Position numbers and translations under genes: made by a program. Positions 8,537 to 16,710 of a stretch of DNA of 64,000 nucleotides are shown one piece after another (positions within the stretch are counted from its first letter, which is position 1; each line of letters starts with the position of its first letter). The stretch comes from Bacillus sp. AFS006103. Lineage in GTDB: Bacteria; Bacillota; Bacilli; Bacillales; Cytobacillaceae. The stretch covers positions 270,250 through 334,249 of the forward strand of contig NTXX01000001.1 in NCBI GenBank assembly GCA_002559145.1, read 5' to 3'. Below the pieces are notes generated by a model. That model made no database searches and was not told the DNA's origin. It worked only from the letters and a program-made list of their open reading frames with translations.

Positions 8537-10255
8537 CTATCCTCGATTATGCAAAAATTCTAGCAGGTCATTTTTATCTAAAGCATTAATAACAGATGAC
8601 TTTTTAATCCAGCCCTTTTTGGCTGCTGAAATACCGATTTCCATATGCTTTAATGTATCCATTTTATGAGCATCCGTATTGATGAGAATTTTCACCCCTG
8701 CATCCTGAGCTCTTCGTAAATATTCAGATGCCAGGTCCAGACGGTTAGGATTCGCATTTAATTCTAATGCCGTATTGGTTTCTTTGGCGAGTTGGATAAG
8801 TAAATCAATATCAACATCATATCCTTCGCGGCGGCCGATTTTTCTGCCTGTTGGATGCGCAATTAAATCGACATGGGCATTCGTCAATGCTGTTGTTAGC
8901 CGTTCCATAATTTTTTCCTTTGGCTGGGAAAAAGCAGAATGTATAGAGGCAATCACGAAATCCATGTCAGCAAGAAACTCGTCGTCATAGTCCAGCGTGC
9001 CATCGGGAAGAATATCCATCTCCACACCCGCTAGAATAAGAAAATCATCATACTTTGCATTTAATTTATTAATTTCTTCTCTTTGTTTTAACAGTCTTTC
9101 ACGCGTAAGACCATTAGCCACCTTTAGATACTGTGAATGGTCCGTAATCGCCATATATTGATAACCTCTAGCCCGGCAAGCATCAGCCATCTGTTCGATC
9201 GAATGAGCCCCATCGCTCCAAGTGGAATGCATATGAAGATCGCCCTTAATATCTTGAATTTCAATTAATTCCTCTGCCTTAGTGAAGGTTTCCACTTCCC
9301 TGCCGTCTTCTCTAATTTCCGGAGGAATGAAAGGCAGGTCGAAATGCTTGAAAAATTCTTCTTCCGAAGAGAAGGTGAGAATTTCCCCTGTCTCAACATT
9401 TTCCACGCCATACTCACTTATTTTTTCACCGCGTTCCTTCGCCAATTGCCGCATCCGGACATTATGTTCCTTCGATCCAGTAAAATGGTGCAAGGTTGTA
9501 ATAAACTCTTCTGGTTTAACTAGACGGAAATCAACAGAAATATCATAATCATACTCAAAGACTAAGGAAACCTTTGTATCGCCTGCACCAATCACTTCTT
9601 TTATATTTGGAAGCTCTAATAGATGCGCGCGCACTTGTTCAGGTTGAGTTGTAGCGATGATAAAATCAAGGTCTTTGATCGTCTCTCTCATTCTGCGCAA
9701 ACTACCCGCACGTGAAAACTGATGAATATCCGGTGTATCTCGAAGAGTTGCTTCCATCTGCTCAGCAATTGGAAGCATATACGCTAACGGCAATCGTTCC
9801 GGTCTAGAGCCGACATTGGCAATGGCACTAAGGATTTTCTCCTCTGTCTTCTTGCCAAAACCTGCGAGCGCTTGAACCTGTCCTGCTTCACAGGCTTTCT
9901 TTAAACTGGAAACATCCTCTATATGTAACTCTTTGTATAACTTAGCAATTTTCTTGCCGCCAAGTCCCGGGAGCTGCAGTAACGGGATGAGTCCTTTTGG
10001 CACTTCCTCCTTCAACTCTTTTAACACCGAAGAAGAACCTTCTTTTATGTATTCATCCATGACAGCGGCCGTACCTTTACCAATTCCTGAGATCGCGGTA
10101 AAGTCCTCAATCTCTGTTACACTACGTTCGTCTGCTTCCAAAGCAGTAGCTGCTTTACGAAAGGCAGAAACCTTGAATGGATTTTCCCCTTTTAACTCCA
10201 TATAAATCGCAATCGTTTCTAGCAAACGAATGATTTCTTTTTTATTTATTTCCAT
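8537..10255 (-). CDS. polX: DNA polymerase/3'-5' exonuclease PolX
   Basis: This is an X-family repair polymerase fused to a PHP phosphoesterase. The helix-hairpin-helix regions ([28 protein letters not shown]) lie in the first 130 residues. The polymerase nucleotidyltransferase motif [20 protein letters not shown] carries the catalytic aspartates near 190-205. The PHP domain begins [14 protein letters not shown] near 335. I place the start at the ATG at 10253-10255, 8 nt from AGGTAGGTGG. A GTG four codons upstream is the alternative. The predicted role is base excision repair in the zapA-cvpA-polX-mutS2 operon. Confidence 0.94.
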   Translation of the reverse strand: MEINKKEIIRLLETIAIYMELKGENPFKVSAFRKAATALEADERSVTEIEDFTAISGIGKGTAAVMDEYIKEGSSSVLKELKEEVPKGLIPLLQLPGLGGKKIAKLYKELHIEDVSSLKKACEAGQVQALAGFGKKTEEKILSAIANVGSRPERLPLAYMLPIAEQMEATLRDTPDIHQFSRAGSLRRMRETIKDLDFIIATTQPEQVRAHLLELPNIKEVIGAGDTKVSLVFEYDYDISVDFRLVKPEEFITTLHHFTGSKEHNVRMRQLAKERGEKISEYGVENVETGEILTFSSEEEFFKHFDLPFIPPEIREDGREVETFTKAEELIEIQDIKGDLHMHSTWSDGAHSIEQMADACRARGYQYMAITDHSQYLKVANGLTRERLLKQREEINKLNAKYDDFLILAGVEMDILPDGTLDYDDEFLADMDFVIASIHSAFSQPKEKIMERLTTALTNAHVDLIAHPTGRKIGRREGYDVDIDLLIQLAKETNTALELNANPNRLDLASEYLRRAQDAGVKILINTDAHKMDTLKHMEIGISAAKKGWIKKSSVINALDKNDLLEFLHNRG

Positions 10256-10330
10256 TTCATTATCCACCTACCTGCTATTTAGCATTTTCATTTTATCCTA
10301 CTTTAAGGCATGAATAGAAAAACTTCTCTA

Positions 10331-10885
10331 CTACAGAGAAGTTAAAGCCGTTGTATATTCAATCCACATGCTTTTTATCTGCTGTGAAAGGATAGGAGTG
10401 TGATTCACAATCGCTTTTGCCATGTTCGATTGATCTAAAGCGTTTTGTAAAAAGTCAATTGGCAGAAGGGCCGAAATATATAATAAAATAAAAATAACTA
10501 AGTAAATTTCAATAAAACCGAGCAGTCCCCCACCCAAAATATTCAACTGTTTAAGTATAGGCAAATGGGCAACAAAGTCGAGCATCGAACCTATAATTTG
10601 CAAGATCACTTTTACAGCAAAAAAGATGATCACAAAGGCGATTGCACGATAAAAAGCGGCCTCCATATTACTGCTGTCTGGCAGCAATTTTAAGGTTGTC
10701 ACATTTCCGAAATTTGGATAAGGTATCCAGAGGGTTAGCTTAGGTGCCAACTGTTCGTAGTATGAATTTGCTGCGACATATGCAATAATAAAACCTATTA
10801 AATGAACAAGCTGCAGAATAAAGCCTCTTTTAAGGCCTACAAAGAAACCAATAATTAAAAAAATGATAATTGCTAAATCTAACAT
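10331..10885 (-). CDS. yshB: CvpA family membrane protein
   Basis: This 184-residue protein has four predicted membrane helices (about 1-22, 25-42, 80-105, 118-145). The CvpA signature near the N-terminus is visible (MLDLAIIIFLIIGFFVGLKRGF). CvpA proteins are linked to colicin V production in E. coli, and their role in Bacillus is unclear. The start lies 6 bp after the zapA stop, so translation is probably coupled. Confidence 0.9.
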   Translation of the reverse strand: MLDLAIIIFLIIGFFVGLKRGFILQLVHLIGFIIAYVAANSYYEQLAPKLTLWIPYPNFGNVTTLKLLPDSSNMEAAFYRAIAFVIIFFAVKVILQIIGSMLDFVAHLPILKQLNILGGGLLGFIEIYLVIFILLYISALLPIDFLQNALDQSNMAKAIVNHTPILSQQIKSMWIEYTTALTSL

Positions 10886-10891
10886 GTTTTC

Positions 10892-11152
10892 TTAGTCCTT
10901 TTCTTTTAGTAGTTCTGATTGAAGCCGCTCTAATTGGTCTTTTATTATCAGGTAGTCATTGACTGCATTTACGGCTGTTAATACGGCGAGTTTGCTTGCG
11001 TCTAGAATTGGATTCTTAGAACTGATTTCGCGCATTTTATTGTCAACTAATGAGGCCACATGCCGTATGTGACTTGGACTTTCCGACCCCATAATAACGT
11101 ATGCTTGACCGTATATATCTACGGTTGTTCTATTTTTTTGATTATTCGACAA
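10892..11152 (-). CDS. zapA: Cell division protein ZapA
   Basis: ZapA (86 residues) bundles FtsZ filaments and promotes Z-ring assembly. The sequence after RTTVDIYGQAYVIMG and the segment SHIRHVASLVDNKMREISS match the family, ending in a coiled coil (YLIIKDQLERLQSELL). The TTG at 11150-11152 is chosen because GGAGG is 7 nt upstream. An upstream TTG at 11168 would place that GGAGG inside the coding region. It heads the operon with cvpA, polX and mutS2 and is divergent from rnhC. Confidence 0.92.
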   Translation of the reverse strand: MSNNQKNRTTVDIYGQAYVIMGSESPSHIRHVASLVDNKMREISSKNPILDASKLAVLTAVNAVNDYLIIKDQLERLQSELLKEKD

Positions 11153-11260
11153 TGTCCTGCCTCCATTCAAAGAATCCTACACTATATCATAACATGAACC
11201 GTTATCTATGGAAAAGTTAAAGCGTATTTTATATTTATTTAGAAATGTGGTGGTAGTAGT

Positions 11261-12217
11261 ATGGGTAATATTGTATTGAATCTGGAAATGAATAAAATTA
11301 TGGAAATGCGAAACTTTTACGAAAAAAACATATTAGATAAAAATATTCCGGGAAGTGTATTTGCGGCGAAAACGTCGGCCTGTATGATTACAGCCTATAA
11401 ATCAGGCAAAGTATTATTTCAAGGAAACGATAGTGAAAAGGAGGCAAGCAGATGGGGCAGTGCAAGTACAAGTGCCACCTCCAACAAACCGGCCTCTTCT
11501 TCAAAAGCGAAATCAATAGCGAAAGGTGACCTGCCAAACGGCATCGGTCTAATGTCTGCGATTGGTTCTGATGAAGTTGGGACAGGAGACTTTTTCGGCC
11601 CGATCACTGTCGTGGCTGCTTACGTGAGAAAGGAAAATATCCCTTTGTTAAAAGAATTAGGGGTCAGGGATTCGAAGGATTTGAATGATGACAAAATCAT
11701 TGCGATCGCGAAGGTCATTAAAGATATTATTCCTTTTAGTTTAATGACGTTAAAAAATGAAAAATATAACCAGGTTCAACAGTCAGGCATGTCACAAGGA
11801 AAAATGAAGGCAATTTTACATAATCAAGCGATTTTAAATGTACTAGACAAGATTTCCCCTGAGAAGCCGGAAGCAATTCTCATTGACCAATTCGTTCAAG
11901 CAAGTACCTATTATCAACACTTAAAATCCCAAAAAGAGATTGCCAAGGAGAATGTTTATTTTAGTACGAAAGCGGAGGGTATTCATTTAGCGGTCGCTGC
12001 AGCAAGTATTCTCGCCCGCTACGCGTTTATCCAATATATCGATAAACTTAGCGATTCTGCTGGCTTTAAGATTCCGAAAGGTGCCGGGGCACAAGTGGAT
12101 GTGGCGGCAGCAAAGTTAATTATGAGTAAAGGCCGCGACATTCTTCCATCATTCGTGAAGCTCCACTTTGCTAATACCGATAAAGCTATCGCACTAGTTA
12201 ATAAAAAACGAAATTGA
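11261..12217 (+). CDS. rnhC: Ribonuclease HIII
   Basis: This 318-residue enzyme hydrolyses RNA in RNA-DNA hybrids. An N-terminal TBP-like substrate-binding domain (about 1-85) is followed by the RNase H fold with the acidic motif AIGSDEVGTGDFFGP (about 100-114) and GVRDSKDLND, then FSTKAEGIHLAVAAASILAR with further catalytic residues. In B. subtilis rnhC lies between zapA and pheT. Here about 8 kb of extra genes follow it before pheT. Confidence 0.95.
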   Translation: MGNIVLNLEMNKIMEMRNFYEKNILDKNIPGSVFAAKTSACMITAYKSGKVLFQGNDSEKEASRWGSASTSATSNKPASSSKAKSIAKGDLPNGIGLMSAIGSDEVGTGDFFGPITVVAAYVRKENIPLLKELGVRDSKDLNDDKIIAIAKVIKDIIPFSLMTLKNEKYNQVQQSGMSQGKMKAILHNQAILNVLDKISPEKPEAILIDQFVQASTYYQHLKSQKEIAKENVYFSTKAEGIHLAVAAASILARYAFIQYIDKLSDSAGFKIPKGAGAQVDVAAAKLIMSKGRDILPSFVKLHFANTDKAIALVNKKRN

Positions 12218-12275
12218 AATGTTTTTTGCGGTGGTTGCGAATAAATATATATAAACGGTGTATGGAGGGATAGTG

Positions 12276-12566
12276 GTGGCAAATAAACTTAGTGAAGCAG
12301 AAATAATTACAGCAGTGGCTGGATTAACGGGTTGGAAATTGGAAGGGAAATTTATCGTAAAAAAGTACCGCTTCCGAGAGTTTTTACAGGGCGTGGCGTT
12401 CGTGAATGTGATTGCCCAGCTTTCGGAAGAAAAAAACCATCATCCCTTCATTTCGATTGACTATAAATTAGTGACACTAAGACTTACCTCTTGGAATGCA
12501 GGCGGATTGACCGATTTAGATATCGCTTTAGCAAAAAAATACGATTTGATTTACGAGAAATATTAA
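12276..12566 (+). CDS. phhB: Pterin-4a-carbinolamine dehydratase
   Basis: This 96-residue PCD/DCoH protein dehydrates 4a-hydroxytetrahydrobiopterin during pterin recycling. The active-site pattern EEKNHHPFISIDY (about 48-60) and C-terminal LRLTSWNAGGLTDLDIALA are diagnostic. The GTG at 12276 is chosen because GGAGGG is 6 nt upstream. Upstream GTGs at 12273 and 12258 are possible. A diverged copy of its last about 30 codons occurs near 19126-19223, on the far side of the nos genes and in the same orientation. No pterin-dependent hydroxylase gene is seen in the window. Confidence 0.9.
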   Translation: MANKLSEAEIITAVAGLTGWKLEGKFIVKKYRFREFLQGVAFVNVIAQLSEEKNHHPFISIDYKLVTLRLTSWNAGGLTDLDIALAKKYDLIYEKY

Positions 12567-12575
12567 CAAAAGAAA

Positions 12576-12616
12576 AAACAGAACACCTCCGACAATGTTG
12601 GGAGGTGTTCAATTAA
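12576..12616. terminator. Bidirectional terminator between phhB and the spore lipoprotein gene
   Basis: GAACACCTCC and GGAGGTGTTC are perfect 10-base arms (12581-12590 and 12601-12610), flanked by A-rich sequence on one side and AATTAAATTTT on the other. It serves two convergent genes. Confidence 0.85.
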
Positions 12617-12619
12617 ATT

Positions 12620-13183
12620 TTAGCGGTGACCATTTGTATGGCCAATGTCATAGATAATTTCACCAATTCCTGAGGTAACATTACTCGTCTTCACGTTATT
12701 CATATTAGTGAACAAGTTCCGAATTTTCCTATGAATATCATCATTGGCGGTGACATAGACATTATAGCCTTGTTCATTTCTTGATATCACTTGTTTCACT
12801 TTATTTTCTAGTGCATTACGATTTCCTTGAGTGTTTGCATCAATACCAACGACAATATCCATTCCTTGAACAATTGATGTTGCGCGGTCAACACCTGGTA
12901 TTTTTTCAGCCGCTTCAGAGGCCCGTGCGGCCACTTGTTGTGCGGAGCGAATATCATTTCTAGTAGCGGTATGCTGGGTTCCTGAATAATCACCATTATA
13001 ATTATGGTTATAAGGGTTATCGGAACGTTGTCCAACCTGTGTTGTATTTATTCCATTTCCAGCGTTATTGACCTGTCCAGAATTCTCTCCGATTTGTGGT
13101 TGTGTTCCTTCATTTTGATTATTATTACAACCAGCAAGCCCTGTCAGTGCGATTAAAGTACAGATCACTAATTTTGGCCTCAT
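12620..13183 (-). CDS. YhcN/YlaJ family sporulation lipoprotein
   Basis: This 187-residue lipoprotein begins MRPKLVICTLIALTGLAGC. The lipobox LAGC places the lipidated cysteine at residue 19. The following region is rich in Asn and Gln. The C-terminal domain with QQVAARASEAAEKIPGVDRA, a VVGID core and NVYVTANDDIHRKI matches the YhcN/YlaJ family, known from B. subtilis spore inner membrane and germination studies. The ATG at 13181-13183 follows AAGGAG, so a GTG nine bases upstream is rejected. It is the only spore gene inside the island. Confidence 0.87.
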   Translation of the reverse strand: MRPKLVICTLIALTGLAGCNNNQNEGTQPQIGENSGQVNNAGNGINTTQVGQRSDNPYNHNYNGDYSGTQHTATRNDIRSAQQVAARASEAAEKIPGVDRATSIVQGMDIVVGIDANTQGNRNALENKVKQVISRNEQGYNVYVTANDDIHRKIRNLFTNMNNVKTSNVTSGIGEIIYDIGHTNGHR

Positions 13184-13306
13184 CAAACACACTCCTTTTT
13201 AGGTATTGTGCTCTTTCCCAAAAAAGGTATGCATTTCGAATTCCCTCGCACAGATGTAAGAAGTGGAAGTGCACTAAAGATTACGATTGCAAAACAAACA
13301 ACTGTT

Positions 13307-13975
13307 TCATAAAAGGCCTCCTACTATGTACTTTTCGTAAAAATCATTCAGGGTGAATTTACGGATTTCCCCCTCTTCTAAGTAAGCAACATGGGTGCAA
13401 ATCTGGCGAATTTCGTCCATATGATGGGAAGAAAACAGAATCGTTTTATCTTCCAATGATCTTAAAATCGTCAGAATCTCACTTCTCCCTTTAGGGTCTA
13501 ATCCACTCGTTGGTTCATCCAAAATGAGGATGGAAGAATCAAAATACAACATGATACCTAAACCCAACCGTTGGAGCATTCCTTTTGAATATCCTTTAAT
13601 TAAAACGCTCCGATGGTCCCACAGATTCACCTTTCTCAGCATTTCCTCCATTCTTTTTTCATCCATTGGACCATTTCCTAATGAGGCAAAAAAATTCATA
13701 TTCTCCTCCCCTGTCATATGCGGGTAGAGGAGAAACTTTTCCGGAAGGTAGGCGACATTTTTTTTCCACTCCTCTTTGTTATGTGGAATTCCGGAAAGCT
13801 TAATGATTCCCTTTTTCACAGGAATCAAATGGAGCATCGAATGGATTAAGGTGGACTTTCCTGCCCCGTTACTTCCAACAAGGGCACAAATTTCATTTTT
13901 TTCAATCATTAAATTAATATCCTTTAGGACTACTATGTTTTGATAAGATTGGGATAATTCTTTTATCTCGATCAT
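13307..13975 (-). CDS. nosF: ABC transporter ATP-binding protein NosF
   Basis: This 222-residue ABC ATPase has Walker A GSNGAGKST (about 34-42), the signature SKGMLQRLGLG (about 129-139), Walker B ILILDEPTSGLDP and the switch histidine in LFSSHHMDE. With NosY and NosD it forms the transporter needed to mature the copper sites of N2O reductase. The start ATG overlaps the nosY stop by four bases (ATGA), indicating coupling. It is the last gene of the nos operon. Confidence 0.9.
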   Translation of the reverse strand: MIEIKELSQSYQNIVVLKDINLMIEKNEICALVGSNGAGKSTLIHSMLHLIPVKKGIIKLSGIPHNKEEWKKNVAYLPEKFLLYPHMTGEENMNFFASLGNGPMDEKRMEEMLRKVNLWDHRSVLIKGYSKGMLQRLGLGIMLYFDSSILILDEPTSGLDPKGRSEILTILRSLEDKTILFSSHHMDEIRQICTHVAYLEEGEIRKFTLNDFYEKYIVGGLL

Positions 13976-14769
13976 GAAATCCCCCCTCTTCTTCTTAGCC
14001 TAACCGCCAGCTCAAATGATAAGACCGACCAAACCATTAGAGTAATCCATAGTAAATACTTCGGCTGAAGCCACACCATTTTCTTCATAAGTCTTGACAA
14101 ATGATCGAGTGGGTAAAGTCCTAAAGCTGTCTCTAGGTAAAAATGAAGAGTATGGAGTGGGTCTAGGAAATAAAAAACAGAAAAAGTGGTAATATTCTCC
14201 TCATTTACTAGTGGCAAGATATAAAGGAACAGTAAATCAAGAAGGAAAATAAAGAAAAACCATGTAAAAATATTGGCTCCTACCAGCTGCATTCGATTTT
14301 CGCAAATACTTCCCAGCAATAAACCGATTTGATTAAAAATAAATAACAACGTGAAAAAGGTAAGCAAATAGACCCCAAAAGAAGAAACGTCGAATATAAA
14401 CAGGAATTTCATCGGTATGGCCAGGGCAAAATACCAACATAAAAATACCAAGACGGTAATGAACTGGACACCCATTGTTTTTTTTAGAAAAAAACTGCGA
14501 TAAGATTCTTTTTTCGTCAATATAATCATTAATGTCTTTTGTTCTTTTTCCTGTATGACAGCAAACGAAGAAATAAACAAACTTAAGAGTGGAATGAGAA
14601 ACACATTCATTTCATATAAAGAAAGCAAATAGACTTCCAATCCTTGATCTGAAGGTAATGACTTCGACTGCCACAAAATAAAAACAGAAATAATCATGGC
14701 CATACTTAAGGCGAGCCAAAGACCTTTGCCTCGGGATAATTCCTTCCACTCTTTCCAGATATATGTCAA
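13972..14769 (-). CDS. nosY: ABC transporter permease NosY
   Basis: This 265-residue protein has six predicted membrane helices and the motif VIQEKEQKTLMIILTKKESYRSFFLKK typical of ABC-2 permeases. The start chosen is TTG at 14767-14769, which overlaps the nosD stop (TTGA) and follows AGGAGGAGAAGG. The longer upstream reading frame would lie inside nosD. It partners NosF and NosD in assembling the NosZ copper centres. Confidence 0.85.
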   Translation of the reverse strand: MTYIWKEWKELSRGKGLWLALSMAMIISVFILWQSKSLPSDQGLEVYLLSLYEMNVFLIPLLSLFISSFAVIQEKEQKTLMIILTKKESYRSFFLKKTMGVQFITVLVFLCWYFALAIPMKFLFIFDVSSFGVYLLTFFTLLFIFNQIGLLLGSICENRMQLVGANIFTWFFFIFLLDLLFLYILPLVNEENITTFSVFYFLDPLHTLHFYLETALGLYPLDHLSRLMKKMVWLQPKYLLWITLMVWSVLSFELAVRLRRRGGIS

Positions 14770-16094
14770 CGAATCCTTCTCCTCCTTTTTACAAAAATGA
14801 TTCCTAAAATAATCATTACCGGTATCAGCATAAACCAAACTACAGGGAGCCTAGTTCCTCGTTCACTCATCAACGGATAAGGGTCAGTAAAAACAGTTTC
14901 TTGTCTATGTAGAAATTGATTGATTTTTTCATAGATATGAATAGACGGACTCGGTAAAAAGAGATAAACAAGCTCTTGGTCTTCCATTAACTTTGCAAGG
15001 GAAGATTTATATTTAACAGGAATATCTCCAATCATATCTTCATTCAAATCAAATAAGGCAAACGTTTCCCCCCATTCATTCCCTTTATGGTTTTCACTCC
15101 ATTGGTTCTGCGCTTGCCCTCCAATCGTAATTACAGGAAGCGTATTGCGAAAAAAGCTATTCAAGGAAAATACTTGGCTGCTCGAGCTAGCCCAGAGCTC
15201 AACCCCGATGCGATTTTGCAGAAACTCATTGCTAATAATTCTGTTTTTCTGTGATAGATCAATATAAAGCCCGCGCTGATTGTGATAGAAATGATTGTCC
15301 TTCACTATATTTTCATCACTCGCTTGAAGCATTAAACCAAACGAGCGGCTGCCCTGTTGGTAAGAAAATTCATTTCCAATTAACTCAATACCCTTAGAAT
15401 TCATTATCGCAGCTCCACCGACATTCTGGTGAAAATGATTATTGAAAAAATGATTGTGATCAGAATACATATAGTGTAATCCATAGCGTGTATGGCTAAT
15501 ATCTACTTTCTTGACCACATTATCATTTGAATAGGAAAAATAGATTCCATCGCGGGAATCACGAATAACCGCATCAGTTAATCGATTTCGCTGGGAACGA
15601 ATCAGTTGGATACCGTTCCCTTGACCGGCGACTTCCCCCCCGCCCATTCCTGTAATGCTTACTTTCGAAAGATCATTTTCATTAGATGAGCTAAAATAAA
15701 TGCCGTGGAAGGAATCACTGATGGTCAAGTTCTTCAGTACATTTCGGTCAGATAGAACCTTAATCGCAGAATACTCTTCTACTGAATTCCTACTTTTACT
15801 GCTATGAGAGATTCGTAAGTTTTCCAATCGAGTGCCTATCGCAGGCTTTTGAATCAAGATGACATTCCCTGTCCCATCGCCTTTAATATTTGTTTTACCA
15901 GCGCCCTTTATGGCAATCGGTTTTGATATTGTCACATTCCCACTATAAGTCTTATTTTGCAGAAGAAGAGTCCCATGTGCAGGAGTTTGATCGACCAGAT
16001 CTTGCAAGGAACGGTTTTCTGCAAAAAAGGTGTTCGGATGAATGGTTAGCAAGAAAAATATGATTCCTGCCGTCCAATGCCATTTCTCCCTCAT
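14766..16094 (-). CDS. nosD: Copper-site maturation protein NosD
   Basis: This 442-residue exported protein has an N-terminal signal (KWHWTAGIIFFLLTIHPNTFFA), then a right-handed parallel beta-helix of repeated short units (GIYFSSSNENDLS, GIYFSYSNDNVVK, GLHYMYSDHNHFF, GLYIDLSQKNRII), as in NosD/CASH proteins. The C-terminus has a membrane segment (VVWFMLIPVMIILGIIFV) followed by an arginine-rich tail, so it is probably anchored outside the membrane. NosD works with NosFY to build the CuZ site. Its ATG (16092-16094) overlaps the upstream stop as ATGA. Confidence 0.9.
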   Translation of the reverse strand: MREKWHWTAGIIFFLLTIHPNTFFAENRSLQDLVDQTPAHGTLLLQNKTYSGNVTISKPIAIKGAGKTNIKGDGTGNVILIQKPAIGTRLENLRISHSSKSRNSVEEYSAIKVLSDRNVLKNLTISDSFHGIYFSSSNENDLSKVSITGMGGGEVAGQGNGIQLIRSQRNRLTDAVIRDSRDGIYFSYSNDNVVKKVDISHTRYGLHYMYSDHNHFFNNHFHQNVGGAAIMNSKGIELIGNEFSYQQGSRSFGLMLQASDENIVKDNHFYHNQRGLYIDLSQKNRIISNEFLQNRIGVELWASSSSQVFSLNSFFRNTLPVITIGGQAQNQWSENHKGNEWGETFALFDLNEDMIGDIPVKYKSSLAKLMEDQELVYLFLPSPSIHIYEKINQFLHRQETVFTDPYPLMSERGTRLPVVWFMLIPVMIILGIIFVKRRRRIR

Positions 16095-16654
16095 CTTTTT
16101 CGATCCCTCCATAATGGAAACAGTGTGCAGAAGAAAGCTGCACCGAGGAGAAATGAACCATAGGTGAAATAGCTTTCCGTCACAAAGTTGGCAAGTGTAT
16201 TCTCCCCAAAAACTGGAGGTACAAATGGATCCACTTTAATCGGAGCCGTTGGATCAAGGTCCGTTCCATAATTCCGCAGCCAGCGGTGGATGTCATAAAT
16301 TCCGAATGCTCCACCCACAACAAAAAGCCCAATCAGACCGTAAAGCAGACTTTTTCGCCGCAAAAATGCAGTAATAAGCGTTAACAAGGCCAGAATACCG
16401 ATAATATATGGAAGGAATTGGAGCTCTGGAAAGTTCTCCTCGCCAAAACCCTTCATGCCAATGTAATGATTTAATCCATTGACGATATCGATATCTCCCG
16501 CCATCTTATATGGATAAACAATGATATCCAAGCCTTCTGGATATTGTGGCGCATAGAATCTCATTCCCCACCATGGAAAGAAAATGGACGTAATTAGCAA
16601 AATAGCTGCTAAACACAGTGCAATAACGGAAGGAATTGAAAGAGTTTTGGACAA
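16091..16654 (-). CDS. nosB: Membrane protein of clade II nos operons (NosB-like)
   Basis: This 187-residue protein has four membrane helices (about 8-27, 82-98, 104-124, 160-178) and a large outward loop with FFPWWGMRFYAPQYPEG. Its place directly after nosZ and before nosD is that of NosB, a membrane protein of unknown function found in clade II (Sec-type) nos clusters. The TTG at 16652-16654, preceded by AAAGGAG, is preferred. An ATG at 16714 overlapping the nosZ stop would place a terminator-like hairpin inside the gene. The name rests on context and topology. Confidence 0.65.
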   Translation of the reverse strand: MSKTLSIPSVIALCLAAILLITSIFFPWWGMRFYAPQYPEGLDIIVYPYKMAGDIDIVNGLNHYIGMKGFGEENFPELQFLPYIIGILALLTLITAFLRRKSLLYGLIGLFVVGGAFGIYDIHRWLRNYGTDLDPTAPIKVDPFVPPVFGENTLANFVTESYFTYGSFLLGAAFFCTLFPLWRDRKR

Positions 16655-16673
16655 CTTAATGACTCCTTTCTCA

Positions 16674-16707
16674 TAAAAAGAAAAAAGGGCAGCGAAAGCC
16701 CCTTCTT
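16674..16707 (-). terminator. Attenuator-like hairpin after nosZ
   Basis: On the minus strand AAGGGGC pairs with GCCCTT (one bulged G) and is followed by TTTTCTTTTT, 5 bp after the nosZ stop. It lies inside the nos operon, so it would reduce rather than abolish transcription of nosBDYF. Confidence 0.55.
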
Positions 16708-16710
16708 CTT

